A stretch of 64,000 nucleotides of DNA, taken from NCBI GenBank assembly GCA_032158295.1, contig CM063246.1, positions 3,257,371-3,321,370 on the forward strand. The letters are read 5' to 3'. Positions 12,291 through 22,943 of this stretch are shown one piece after another. Position 1 is the first letter of the stretch, and each line of letters starts with the position of its first letter. Under the pieces are notes generated by a model. That model saw only the letters and a program-made list of their open reading frames with translations, was not told where the DNA came from and ran no database searches. The DNA comes from Pycnopodia helianthoides (Eukaryota; Echinodermata; Asteroidea; Forcipulatida; Asteriidae). A program made the translations under genes and the position numbers.

Positions 12291-12660
12291 GTCGTGTCAT
12301 GGCCGAGCGGTTAAGAGCACCGGACTCAAGCTCTGGTGTTTCTGATCAGCAGAGTGAGGGTTCGAGTCCCGGTCGTGGCATTTGTGTCCCTGAGCAAGAT
12401 ACTTTACCATAATTGCTTTGTCCTATACTGATGGGCCATTAAGCCATATGTCCTGCATACTAGGATTTGGTAGTGCACGTAAAAGAACCCAGAACACTTA
12501 TCATGGAAGAGTAGGGGGTTAACCCTGGTGTTTCTGGTTCACATAGCAACCACCCTTGTTAACAGCTTAATCACAGTAGCTCAGGCTTGCAAACTACAGC
12601 AGGTTCACTTATGAGGCATCCTTGGTTTCATCACCAGGAATATATAATAATAATAATAAT
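12291..12660 (+). mobile_element. SINE with tRNA-Leu-like head (family S1, copy 1)
   Basis: The head at 12291-12381 reads like tRNA-Leu: ATGGCCGAGCGGTTAAGAGC covers the A box/D arm, CGGACTCAAGC gives a CAA anticodon, and GGGTTCGAGTCCCGG covers the B box. The T stem is no longer fully paired, so it is a SINE promoter rather than a working tRNA. The body continues with GTCCCTGAGCAAGATACTTT and AAAAGAACCCAG, and ends in GGTTTCATCACCAGGAATA plus an AAT run. The body recurs at 22944 and, in reverse, at 34155. Confidence 0.85.
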
Positions 12661-14724
12661 TAGCCTGTTTTTATGGCAGGTGGGTCGCTGATTTAGTTAA
12701 TTATCAAAGAATTATAAAATATTGTTCTAATCTGAAAACTGTCTTGGTTGGTACTGGCTAAGCAAATTGTGTTTATAAATCTTTCCCTGAAATGTTTTCA
12801 TTCTGTAGAAAACTATTGATTATTTTACTCCCTGTTTTAAGTATTGCAAGAGAAAAAAAATATAGGCATATATTTAAACATGAAGGCATTTTGTTTCCTT
12901 TAAAATATTAGCACAAATTCATTAAATTTTGACAGGTTTATTAAACATGTGTGGTTTCTGGAACATTTGACCCGTTTTCAAATCTACCAATTCAAAAACC
13001 AACATTTTAACATTTTCAATATTTGTTAAAATGTCTTAGAATCACCTCATACTTTGTCTTTGTAAGCAAACAGATTTACATAATAAATTTATATGGTTTT
13101 GTTTGATCATTTCCTCGAAACTGGGGGAAAGTGTTTTTAGATTTGTGGAAACCGTTCCAATGTGTGGAAATGGGTCATTAGTAGAAAATCGTTACAGACT
13201 TCATGTTTTCTTGAAAATGACAATTTGTCAGTTGGGATCACTTCTCGGGTTGTTTGGTCTCATTTTCCAAAGAGATTTTAGATCAAATTCACTAAGAATA
13301 AATCTATGGGAAATTTCAATATGTGTACACCTACCTTAATATCCTCCACATATCCAGCAAAAATCTAACCCCCTTCTGGCCTTCCTAATTAAGTAAAACT
13401 TGTGATATTTAATTCCCTGACACACATTTATGCTGTTTTTTTTTCCCCTATCAGAAATTACACTTGACAATTTTGTCAGAAAATGCAGGGATTAATCATA
13501 GAGTTGAAAATGCAGGTCATTTTCTATCCAGATTTATTTATTCTTATTTTACACGCAGGGGTGATGAGGCCTGTCAGTCTTTTATTATTTTGTCCTTCAG
13601 TAGATACCAATGTACCAAAACAAAACTAAAAACCCTTTTTTTTTCAATTTAATCATTAGTTTTTTAATTGCTGCATTAGTTGGTTTTACGACTGTAAAAA
13701 GTAGAGTTTAATTTTAACTACACCGTTAGTGGTTCTGGGAGCACAGTTGTGAAGGTAAAACGTTCTCAAAACTGAAAACATGTGTAACTGCTTAAAACAA
13801 AACGTGTGTAAAGATCGATGGTGTTTTACCAATATCCTCTAATGTTAGGCAATGAAAACCCACATACTTATCAGTCCAACATGTTAATTCCTTTTGCTCT
13901 TTCTTCTGAAATTGGATCTTAAGTTGTTTTGTTTTATGTTAAAACAACATTTTTTCACGATCGTTGTGCGCTCTGTTTCTGTTTCGTACAGCCATTACAA
14001 TTAAAAACAACATCTTGATGATGTTGTTGCAGGTAATTGAGCCACCATCGTTGCGTACATTTTACCCTTCCCCTACCACCATCTTTCTTCGAGGCAGCCG
14101 GGGTGAACACGTCCCTCTCCAGGCACAAGACAGCTCGGGCGGTTCATACAGATACACCTAGCTACGTTCTGAGTGTGGTCTGGTTACACATGAAGGGGGC
14201 CGTGGCCAGATCGTCATCGTCGTCGGTTTCACGCAGCTAAGCTATTTTGTTATTCAACAAAGGATTGCTTCGGAAATCCTCCGTGCCAAAACAGGTGAAA
14301 TAATAGGGTTCAGCCCAGAGGGGGCACAAGATAGGAGGGGAATAATGCTGATGGGTCGACTTGGAAAATGACAAGTGTTCAACACACATAATTGCAACCA
14401 GGGGAAGTATATGAAGAAATTAATGCACTCATCAGGGTTTTCTGCTTGTTTGTTTGTTTGTTTGTTTGTCTGTATGTTTACTTCTCATTTGTTTGTGATA
14501 CAAAACACTACAAGATGTTTGATAACATTTAAATTGGTAAGGTTGACTTTATTTCAGTTAATGGATTTGTTCCTTTTTGTTATATACAATTTGTTATTAT
14601 TTAATAATAAAAAAAATTCAGCCCAAGCTTTTAAATAAGTGAGGGCAACAAAATTTTGTCATCACCATACGGTTTGCCATGAACATCACTTTTGACTTGT
14701 CCAATGACATGTAATAACTGCATT
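12661..14724. other. Non-coding DNA, nothing recognised
   Basis: AT-rich sequence with a T run at 13433-13445 and a TTTG run at about 14446-14468. Open frames at 13103, 13464, 13964 and 14375 overlap in phase or cross simple repeats and show no domains. The patch at 14020-14240 is richer in C and CpG but was not matched to anything. Confidence 0.5.
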
Positions 14725-14915
14725 GGGGATAAAACATATTAATTGTTTTTTTACCCAAACACCAATGTAATAAACATGATATACTCAATGCTTTTTTGAG
14801 TCTTGCGGGGAGAATCCACATGCTACTCAGGTGGGACTTAACCTCCCTTGCCCCCCCCCACACCCGCATTCTAGAGCAGATTTTTTAATCGTTAGACCAC
14901 AGAGCATGCATGGCC
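14725..14915 (-). mobile_element. tRNA-headed SINE, family S3 (worn copy)
   Basis: On the minus strand a tRNA-like head (14860s-14915) carries a B-box-like word whose plus-strand form is CTCAGGTGGGACTTAACC. The plus-strand body includes GGGGATAAAACATATTAATTG and GATATACTCAATGC. The same order is seen at 47547, 47795 and 59235. A C run interrupts the head. Confidence 0.55.
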
Positions 14916-14960
14916 ACTAAAATCCAGTACAGTTCCTGTAATTAAATGTGGGTAACGGAA

Positions 14961-15312
14961 AAAAGGGTGTGTACAACATTTGTAAGATTGAAAATATAAA
15001 TGTTCACAGATTTGCACATAACTAACATGGTATAAAGATGGTCATAGTGGAAAACCTCTTTTGAAATAGTTTTGCTTGAAATGCTGTAGTTTTTAGGAAA
15101 TTAGTTAAACAATTAGTCTTTATCACGCGTGTCCAAAACCCGATGTTTGAAAACAGTGAAAACACATAATGGGGTTATTCACTGTTTTCTCATAACTCCA
15201 AAGACCGATTGAGCTTAACATTCCACAGGTTTTTTATTTCATGTATATGTTTGATCATATAAAGTGTGGATACTCCGTCTTCAAAATGACCAATGTTGTA
15301 CATGTGCTTTAA
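14961..15312 (+). mobile_element. TTAA-type foldback element, family B copy 1
   Basis: The interior contains AAATGTTCACAGATTTGCAC, GTTTGAAAACAGTGAAAACA, TCACTGTTTTCTCATAAC and TTATTTCATGTATATG, in the same order as the copies at 28966 and 37580. The right end is ACCAATGTTGTACATGTGCTTTAA, with TTAA at 15309-15312. The left terminus is degraded. No coding capacity. Confidence 0.75.
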
Positions 15313-15439
15313 ACTAAATTTTGTAAAAATTAAACCCCATCCCAGAAAAGTTACCAATGATTCCTCTCTTCATTCCAGCTGCAGTGATAGGTAACAATCT
15401 CACAAAATCTCACAAGCTTCCATATTAAGTACTTAACAC

Positions 15440-15563
15440 ACTTCACTGGCTCCAAGTGCAAATGAGCGGGGAACCAAATCAGGATCCACATACATGGCAT
15501 TTTGGCTGGTAACTTATTTCAGCTTAGCATATTTGCTTAGCATCTGTATAGAAATTGGCCTGG
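15440..15563. mobile_element. Family E foldback element, truncated or worn copy
   Basis: Contains AATGAGCGGGGAACCAAATC, GGCATTTTGGCTGGTAACTT and a GAAATTGGCCTGGGG end, matching the middle and right part of the family E copy at 22686-22863. The left terminal repeat is missing. Confidence 0.5.
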
Positions 15564-16030
15564 GGAAAAACTCAAAAAATGTCTACAGAGGGCAGTATGT
15601 CTGTAATCTGAGGAGCTTCAGACTGTCAGCAACTTGAACTTGGCAATTACTCCGACAACTGCTCATCAATCGTTTGTCAATCCTACTGCACTGCCAAGAA
15701 TCGTACAAGAACAAACAAAACGCAACAAAAAAGAACGAAGAAAACAAAAAAAAATGAAGACAAACTTTTCAATTACATACAAGCATGATTCATAGAATGC
15801 ACTTTCTTAGAGATCCTACAGTCAGATAAGTAAAGTGGTGGGACAACAACACCTAACTTGAAATAAGCGGCAAAATATGAAAAAAGACAGCAACGATTAG
15901 AAAGTGTTGGTTTATGTATTATTTTTAGATAGCGTCGTGGCGGCTTGTGTATACACGAATCAGATCAAATGAAAAAACATTTTAACCGGGAGCATATAAT
16001 CACACTTTTTAAAATCAATTCGCTGGTAAG
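15564..16030. other. Non-coding DNA, nothing recognised
   Basis: A-rich patch at 15705-15760. No coding, RNA or repeat identity found. Confidence 0.5.
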
Positions 16031-16340
16031 AGGCTTGAAGATGAATGGAAGTGCAGAGGCCGGGTAATCCGTCTGCAGCTGATTCAGATCACGGCTAATG
16101 AGAGCCTCTTCGATTTCATTGATATTTAGTGCTGAGCTCGCAGAAATCCCATATTAAAGAAAAAGTTTTTTTTTCTTGGCGTTTTTTTCCCCCTTCTCCG
16201 CGAATGACGTACTGTACTTTAAGAGATCAACTTCCTCTGATTATTATCACCTGCTCGGAGTTCCCTTATTTGCATACAGCTTAAAGAGCTCTCTATATTA
16301 ACAGAAAGGTAAAGACAGCGAGGGGGGGGGGGGATACGTA
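16031..16340. promoter_or_regulatory. Candidate enhancer with octamer and E-box words
   Basis: Repeat-free, balanced sequence. It holds ATTTGCAT (POU octamer) at 16268-16275, CACCTG (E-box) at 16248-16253, and CACGGCTAATGAGAGCC plus CATTGATATTTAG homeodomain/Fox-like words upstream. It ends at a run of G at 16322-16332. No coding frame spans it. Motif clustering is seen directly; enhancer function is inference. Confidence 0.3.
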
Positions 16341-17639
16341 AGAAGATACGAGATGGTGCGTTAAGATCTTGAAGATGTTCATTAAAGACTTGGACTTTCT
16401 GCTGAGGGATTACTGCTGGATTGATGTGAATGTACGATGGACAAAAAAGGATGGGGGTGGTCGTTCTTTTGTAATAAGTTCACTGCTACGGAGTTTCTTG
16501 TCTTTTATCAAGGGGCAGTCTCGTCAGTCCCTGAATAAACAACTCTGTGTGCATTAAAATCTTACCTTTGACCTGATTATAACTTGAAGCTTTTAACCAT
16601 TTTCACCATTTGATATATGAAGCCCTCTTTTCAGATAACATGGTGTAAGCAGCGCTGGAAAACAAATTTTGATGGATAATTAACAAGCACTTCTTCATTC
16701 CTGACATCATGACATAAAAAGTAAAAGAATTGTGAGTGATTTAAAAAAAAAAAAATTTTTTGCCAAAATAGTTCATATTTTCAAGGTGAAATTGCCCTCG
16801 TACCCCACACCCCCCTCTATTGTGTCTTCATTGTGTGCTTGGAATCTCAGGAATTCTTTAAGGGATTTTAGGGGAGGGGGTACTTCTTTACTAGGGGAAA
16901 GTAGGGTGTTCAAGTATGGGAACATTGGGGGTATCCTCTGCCTCCATATTAAGCATGGTATTCCCTGCAAACTGACCAAATTAGTCTGGTTACCTCGATG
17001 TGTACACTGAAAATTTATTGCGCCGTACGCGCAAACGCGCATTGGGTGTTATGTGCAGCCTCTTCACTACTTGGTGTTACAGGAATTACAAGGGGAAAAA
17101 CAGGGGTTACAAGCATGAGAGCTTTTGAATAGTCAAGGAACAAGACTTGAAGATGGCAATCTTGCGAATAAGACCCATTAGCAGGTGGAAGCTTCATGCA
17201 TGCTCCCAAACAGGCCATGTATATACAATTCCTTGAACTTTAGAAAAGGCTCATTATTAATGAGCTGTTTGTATGCCAAAGTTAAGGACTGTAAACATCC
17301 AAATGTGAGAGAAACAGTACCAGATAGTACCACTAAATATTTGTTGCGAGGCCATTTACAAACCAACAAAAATTAAGAGAAAAAAAACACATTAATTAAT
17401 CAAATTTATAAAATATGAAGAAAAAAATTACAATACACAATATTAACATCATGACATCTGAAAAATAAATTTATTTAAACAATTCAGAAAAGAGCGCCAT
17501 GCTTTAAGTGCTTTTTACAAAAAGCACAAATAATTTAACAATTTGTCAAGTAACAAAAAGGTTTCGCTAAATATTTAAAAGCCATGACATCATTATTCTG
17601 CTGCTATGAGCAACTTTCACCAGTCAGTTTTATTTGTGT
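16341..17639. other. Non-coding DNA, nothing recognised
   Basis: An A run lies at 16742-16753. The frames at 16732-17042 overlap on opposite strands and have no recognisable motifs. No repeat family was matched. Confidence 0.5.
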
Positions 17640-17765
17640 AATTTGTCATTAATAGAGTAGAAAGAAAGCAAACTGCTTACCAACCAAAATGACATGGTGT
17701 AAGCGCAAAAAAATACCCTAAACGCTTCGACCATAGTAAAGTCTTTCTAAATGGAGAAAAAAACC
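17640..17765 (+). repeat. Dispersed repeat family J copy
   Basis: GCAAACTGCTTACCAACC is followed by CATGGTGTAAGCGCAAA, CGCTTCGACCATAG and AGTCTTTCT. The same order of words is found at 36640-36830, and in reverse near 22375-22515. The boundaries are approximate. Confidence 0.5.
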
Positions 17766-18279
17766 ATATGAAACAATTTAGGGAACTTACCTCAAATTAG
17801 GAAGTTGGCAGTTTAGGTTTTTGTTTTCTGTCTCCTTTGATTTACTTTTTCTGGGAAAGGTGAGAAAGAATTCTTTAAATAAGGGTCCAATAGGATAAAA
17901 AACACAACAAGTATGTGATCCATCCTTTGAATATATTTTCATAACTATCATAACTACGGTATCTGATTAATATATGTGATGCGATCAAGCTAAATGAGTC
18001 GTTTGTCGGAAAATTCATTTTGGAATAACAGGCCAAAATAGGTCAACAGGGGTGTTAGTTTCAGTCACATCTCTTGGTGTTTCGACCTCTATAACTTTTG
18101 AACCAAAGGTGGTAATAACATGGGTTTTTTATAGCTTTAAAGCCGAGATTGTGCTCTTGACAAATAATAATAAAACAAAAATTGACAAGGGTCGACAAAG
18201 GACTCATTCAGCTTGATGACATCACTTATTTCAAATTCTCAGCAAATCTTGTCACACCATAGAGTTAACTGGCGAGTTC
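17766..18279. other. Unassigned AT-rich DNA
   Basis: No gene or repeat recognised. Confidence 0.45.
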
Positions 18280-18648
18280 CTATATACAGCCCGCGTAACC
18301 GCGTCGTTCCTTATGGCATCTAAAATAGTGTACCCTCCGAAAACCTGACGCTTGCTGATATTGAACAGTAGACATCGCATCAAAATAGCGCACCTGCCGA
18401 CGTGTTTTCTGTGCGTGATCCGCAGCTGTAGTGCGCCCACGTTCAGCGCGCACAGCAGGCTGGGTGTACTGTGTTTTTGATCGTTGTTGTTTATACGCGT
18501 TCATAGCGATGGTAACAGAACGCGAAATAGCACAGCCGAGGCATGCCAAGGGTACACTACTTTGTGCTCCATAGACAACAGCAATGGTTGCAAGATCCCC
18601 GTTCTCTGTTTTAATTCCATGTGTCAGACAAACTTCAGCTCTAAACAT
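18280..18648 (-). other. Unassigned 122-codon open frame in CpG-rich DNA
   Basis: The frame opens with an ATG and encodes a basic, arginine- and glutamine-rich peptide without a signal peptide, membrane segment or domain that I recognise. An overlapping 62-codon minus-strand frame in another phase lowers confidence. The region is much richer in GC and CpG than its surroundings (many GCGC and CGTCG words), which is the reason to keep it. No splice sites clearly bound it. It may be a decayed element or an exon of an unknown gene. Confidence 0.15.
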
Positions 18649-19104
18649 ATCTAAAAATTTAATCTTCTTTGAGTAATGGTGCCAATCATCTTTGGATATT
18701 TATCATCTTCATGAAAAGTGAGCATGTATCTTATAAGATTACAATTTAAGACATTTGTTAAAGGTGTAGCCCTTTAAAATTCTACTCACAGAAGTTGTTG
18801 TTTAAGTATGCAAGGAACCTCTGACATTTTGACAGTTTTAGGTGTTTACTGCCCGTGGATTTTGTAAGGGAGTCAATTACGTAAAGTAACAATTTAATAA
18901 TTGAACAGCCAGAGCTGTTCTTGTCAATACACTGACTTGACAATATTTATTAAGCTTTAATCAAGGACCCTAGTGTTATTTTTACACAAATGTGTGTGTG
19001 TTTTTTTTCTGTTTTTTTTTTCTATGCCTGTAATTTTAATACCTTGCTTGTTAGGATTGGAAATAAACCTCCAGTTGAACTATAACTGTAAGGAGAGGAT
19101 AATA
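18649..19104. other. Unassigned AT-rich DNA
   Basis: T runs at 19000-19022. Nothing else recognised. Confidence 0.45.
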
Positions 19105-19800
19105 AAGAACACAATAATAAATTACCTTGACACAATTCTTTCAAATGGTGGGAGCACATCACTCTGAACATTTGACCTTCATGCAGGTGCCATATTTTGC
19201 CTAGTGCCCTAGTGCCCTGCTTACCAAGATGATAAACAATATTGGTGTTAATCAGAAGAAGGTGCCAGACTATTTTTCTTCAAACTTTTAGAGTGTGCTC
19301 TGTACAGGTCATACTTTTCTGTATACTTATAGTAAAATCTTTTTGCTAATAAAACTTAAATTAATTTTTTTGCTAATAAATAAATACATGTTGATAAATC
19401 GATAAATTATAAGTACCAATTTTTGAATTGGAAAACAAAAATAGAATGGCTAGTTTATACAATAAGTAAGAACAACAAAATAATTTACCTTGACACAATT
19501 CAGATGTTGAGGGCACATCATTCTTAATATTTGACCTTTAGCAGCCGTCTTTGCCAAGTACCCTGCTTACAATGATGATAAACAATATTGATGTTAATCA
19601 GAAAAAGGTGTCAGACTATTTTTCTTCAAATGTGTTGGTGTGCCTTTGTACTCTGTTATACTTTTCTGTATTTAAACTTATATTATTTTTGCTTATAAAT
19701 AAACACGCATTAATAAATAGATAAGTATAAGTACCAACATTTGAACTGGGAAACAACAGGATGGCTGTAAAGATAATTTATACAATAAGAAAGAACAACA
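19105..19800. repeat. Tandem duplication, period about 363 bp
   Basis: Two diverged copies lie head to tail. TTACCTTGACACAATT occurs at about 19122 and 19485. CTTACCAAGATGATAAACAA pairs with CTTACAATGATGATAAACAA, and GACTATTTTTCTTCAAA, ATACTTTTCTGTAT and AATTTATACAATAAG-like words recur in the same order. The second copy has small deletions. It is non-coding. Confidence 0.8.
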
Positions 19801-19860
19801 AATTGAAAATCTTAAATAATGTAATAAGAATTGAAATTCATTTATAAACATCACAGAATA

Positions 19861-19945
19861 AAACATTTTGACAAAACGGGGAGACTACCAATATAGGGTT
19901 ATAGTTTAGTTGATACAGCACTGGCAATATTCAATTTTTCTTTGT
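19861..19945 (+). mobile_element. Heavily decayed S4 tRNA-like repeat
   Basis: ATTTTGACAAAACGGGGAGAC is followed by GGGTTATAGTTTAGTTGATACAGC and TTCAATTTTTCTTTGTTCACTC. This is an eroded match to the S4 copies at 42795 and 58992; the B box has been lost. Confidence 0.45.
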
Positions 19946-20160
19946 TCACTCAAAATGAGTTTCTAAAAGTTCTTTTCCAATTTCAAACTAGAAATCAACC
20001 GTACACAAAAAATGACACTGGAACAGGAAACTGTATACTTTATTTCATTTTGCTTCCATCCCCTTTCCAAAAGTTGCAAATGAAATGCAGGGTGGTCACC
20101 GTTTGTAACCTTTCAAAATAACAAAATCAAAGACTTGACAAACATTTAGAATTGGTGCGT
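19946..20160. other. Unassigned DNA
   Basis: Nothing recognised between the S4 remnant and the GC-rich block. Confidence 0.4.
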
Positions 20161-20460
20161 GCCTTAAGTCTCGACTAATGGGCACTTGCCAAGTGCAGAC
20201 CCCTTTCTACCTGCCGAGTACATTCACGAGGGGCTGGTCCAGGAAATTTCATCTCGGAGGCACCGGGGTGATCATCTCGGATGGCACCCTGGCTATCCAC
20301 CTGCCACTGGAAGAGGCCCTTGTGTCCACCAGGTGGGTCGTTGACGCTGGTACGGTTAGGTCCTCCACGGTCTTGTAGGTCATGAACTTGATCTCATTCC
20401 GGGACTTTATGGATCAATCCGGCGACAAATTCAATTGGTGTTCAATCGGAACATTTGCTG
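20161..20460 (-). other. GC-rich block, possible exon fossil
   Basis: Composition here is far richer in GC than its neighbours. On the minus strand one frame is open for about 50 codons (from roughly 20422 down to a TGA near 20255). Its codons mostly end in G or C, for example GAGATCAAGTTCATGACC. A second minus frame is open over an overlapping stretch and a plus frame from 20178 is open for 66 codons. The codon pattern is suggestive of an old exon or processed pseudogene, but I do not recognise the peptide and no clear splice pair is visible. Confidence 0.2.
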
Positions 20461-21280
20461 CAGTCCTTTTCTTCTTAATTACCACAGACTAAAATGCACG
20501 CTGACGATCTTTAGAAATTGATTTATCTGCTTTGGGCCGAGAGAGAGAAAAAATAAGGGGAAAGGGGTTACTGATTACTATTCTTCTAGGAAAGAGAATA
20601 TTTCCAAGACATCTTTCCTCGTGCGGTTGAATGTTTTTCAATCCTTTGATAGGCTTTTGGAAAAGGTTAGCTAACGCATTTGTGAAGATCAATATTAAAT
20701 GAGCGTTTAAGGCAGAAGAGATCTTGGCAAGAGTTTCTTAGAAATATGAAGATGACGATTATATCGCCATGGATTTGACACCATCACATCAATGAAAACA
20801 TTATGAGGGATTGTTTTAAGATGCAGGAAAAGAATTAAACTTTATGATAACAATATTTCAAACGTCTTGCAACTTGTTTTGACACATATATTGTGATTTA
20901 TACTAACAGAGGATACTAAATATTAAAACAATAAGGGTGATGATTAAACAATGAACAATTAATATTCTCCATTGAAAGAGTAGAATATTACAAAAGAAGT
21001 CCAATAATTTTGCCCTCAACAAACATTTTGTGCACAAGTTTTCATGATTTTCACAATTTTTTTTTACCTATGTTCACGACATAATCTTTTATAAATAAAA
21101 AATACTGCCCCCCCCCCCAAAAAAAATACTTAACAATATTTTCAAACGTCTTTTACCTCTTCTTAAACTTCAAATTTCAATTTTCTGTCTTTTCAATCAG
21201 CAGACTTAAAATTTCGGATTTCAGTTTCAAACAATCAAAATAAAGAATCAACCTTAAGCCTCCCGAGTTAAAGCCCTATC
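20461..21280. other. AT-rich non-coding DNA
   Basis: A C run lies at 21108-21118, followed by an A run. No features recognised. Confidence 0.5.
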
Positions 21281-21500
21281 TCACCATAAGAAAAAAAGAG
21301 CCCAGAATGAGTTTAATTGGCTAAACAAGCATTAATTTACGGAACCTTGCTTCATCGAGTCAATCCAATATCGGTGATGACCCGAACACAAGCTTAGACC
21401 GGCAGCGTTTTTCCCACACTGACTAGGCCCCTAGCTGGCCCCGCCATGAAGGTGTCAAGCTAAGCAGTAAATAAGACTATCTTGTCATTAACTCAACTGT
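21281..21500. promoter_or_regulatory. Candidate conserved non-coding element
   Basis: Balanced, repeat-free sequence with homeodomain/Fox-like words (TTTAATTGGCTAAACAAGC, GCATTAATTTACGG) and a GC-rich centre. There is no open frame of note. The regulatory role is inference. Confidence 0.25.
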
Positions 21501-21673
21501 GAAATCACAATCCAATCCCTGGCTGAGGTTTGCTGTTATTTTTAGCAATATCGCCGATACATATTTTGTTGTAAATTAAAAACAATATCAAGTGAAGATC
21601 CCCCCCCCTACCCCCCAAAAAATAAAATTAATAAAATAAAATCCTTTTTCCCTTAAAGGGAACATACAATTGT

Positions 21674-21874
21674 GTCCCAATTTAGTAACTTAGACTGAGG
21701 CTAATGGCTGCCGCAGATGTAGAGATCTAGACATAGTCATGGTATAGCCATAGCCCTAGCCACAACCTGTAACTAGCAGCCGTAGCTGTGACTGGATCAC
21801 TCTATTAACTAGCATTGAAGCATAGGTTGTCCTTAGCAACACCCTTAGCCGCAGCCCTAGCTGCCAATTGGGAC
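21674..21874. mobile_element. Foldback element, family I (degenerate GCTGYGGCT hexamers)
   Basis: The left end GTCCCAATTTAG and the right end CTGCCAATTGGGAC are inverted. The interior is a string of diverged 6-bp units such as ATAGCCATAGCCCTAGCC and CTTAGCCGCAGCCCTAGC, which pair with the CTAATGGCTGCCGC side. The same design is seen at 43190-43315. Non-coding. Confidence 0.65.
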
Positions 21875-21974
21875 AAGGCCTCAGTCACAAACTCATTTCA
21901 ATTTAGTGACATATCAATATTTGAAAGTTCACACGGTGTAAGTTATACCAACTATCATAGCAATTGAAGGCCAA

Positions 21975-22268
21975 AGTTTATTATATTTTTTATTTTATTT
22001 GTTTATTCTGGTTGTGAAGCCAAGGATTCTCAGAAAAAGCAAAATCAATCACTATACTAGCCAAGAACCCCATAGAGAAAAGACATGGAAGGAGGTTTCA
22101 GTTTTTAGATGTGGGAGGAAAACCCCAGCGAATTATTCCGGGAAAACCCACGCAATCAGGTAGGGACTGAAAACCCAATCCACATGGTGCCCCCGGTGAG
22201 ATTCGAACCAGGGTCCTAGAGAGGTGGAAGGCAAGGAAAGTAGCCACTACGCCGACCCCACCGCCCGC
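21975..22268 (-). mobile_element. SINE, family S2 copy (reverse)
   Basis: On the minus strand a tRNA-like head (about 22190-22268) carries a B box seen on plus as GAGATTCGAACCAGGGTCC. The body includes, on plus, GGGAGGAAAACCCCAGCG and CAGGTAGGGACTGAAAACCC, which are the complement of words in the forward copy at 58254-58542. The 3' tail abuts a TTTATT-rich stretch. Confidence 0.75.
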
Positions 22269-22279
22269 GATGTTGATTC

Positions 22280-22520
22280 GGAGATAGACTCTCTATAAAC
22301 TAAAACAAATGAGGTAATGCCCTCAAGTTTTGACCCCGGCAATGACTCTCATAGGGTCAACACATGAGGTCATTACCACCATAAAATAAACTCAAGTTTT
22401 GAACCTAACAGAGTCTTTCTCAAAACCTCTGAAATAATAACTCTGATTGGGTCGACACATCAGGCCATAAGCAATTTTTTTAGTTACTCGACAGATCATT
22501 TTGGTTGGTATGCAACAGCT
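22280..22520 (-). repeat. Dispersed repeat family J, tandem-like copy
   Basis: Two similar blocks occur: CTCAAGTTTTGACCCCGGCA with GGGTCAACACATGAGGTCAT, then CTCAAGTTTTGAACCTAACA with GGGTCGACACATCAGGCCAT. AGAGTCTTTCTCAAAACCTC links it to the copy at 36640-36830. Boundaries are approximate. Confidence 0.45.
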
Positions 22521-22685
22521 TATTTCCTTTTTCTCTCTAATTAAAATGCATACACTTATTTGCTGATAAAATTTTGAGACAAAGAATTGTGTCAAGTTAT
22601 AGATTGGTTTTTCATTTACAAGAAACCTCTAAATGCGATGCTGTAATGTTCACTTTAGAATGGAGATGCCATCCCACTCAAAAAC

Positions 22686-22863
22686 CTGGGCCCAATTTCA
22701 TAGAGCTGCTTAAAATTTTCTGCTAAGCAGAAATGAGCGGGATACCAGTCACAAATTGTACATGAGGTATGGTAGTTTGGCTGGTAACCTTATTCTGGTA
22801 AGCATAATTTTGTTGTGCTTAGCTACTTTTTGTGCTTAAGCAGCTCTATGAAACTGGGCCCTG
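22686..22863 (+). mobile_element. Family E foldback element, best copy, CTG target duplication
   Basis: The element GGCCCAATTTCATAGAGCTG ... CAGCTCTATGAAACTGGGCC (22689-22860) has inverted ends of about 28 bp. It is flanked by CTG on both sides (22686-22688 and 22861-22863). The interior includes AATGAGCGGGATACCAGTC and TTTGGCTGGTAACC. It has no transposase. A 3-bp CWG duplication is known for some Harbinger-type transposons, so a Harbinger-like origin is possible (inference). Confidence 0.8.
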
Positions 22864-22943
22864 GTGTAAAGCCAAAAACTGCGCAGTGCCAGATAGTGTC
22901 TGCTTAAATGCATAGCGTCCATGACATGACATTGTTTTAAGCA

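Noticed and set aside
12291..12381. Functional tRNA-Leu gene
   Set aside because: A and B boxes are good, but the T stem is not paired and the same head is followed by a shared SINE body at two other loci.
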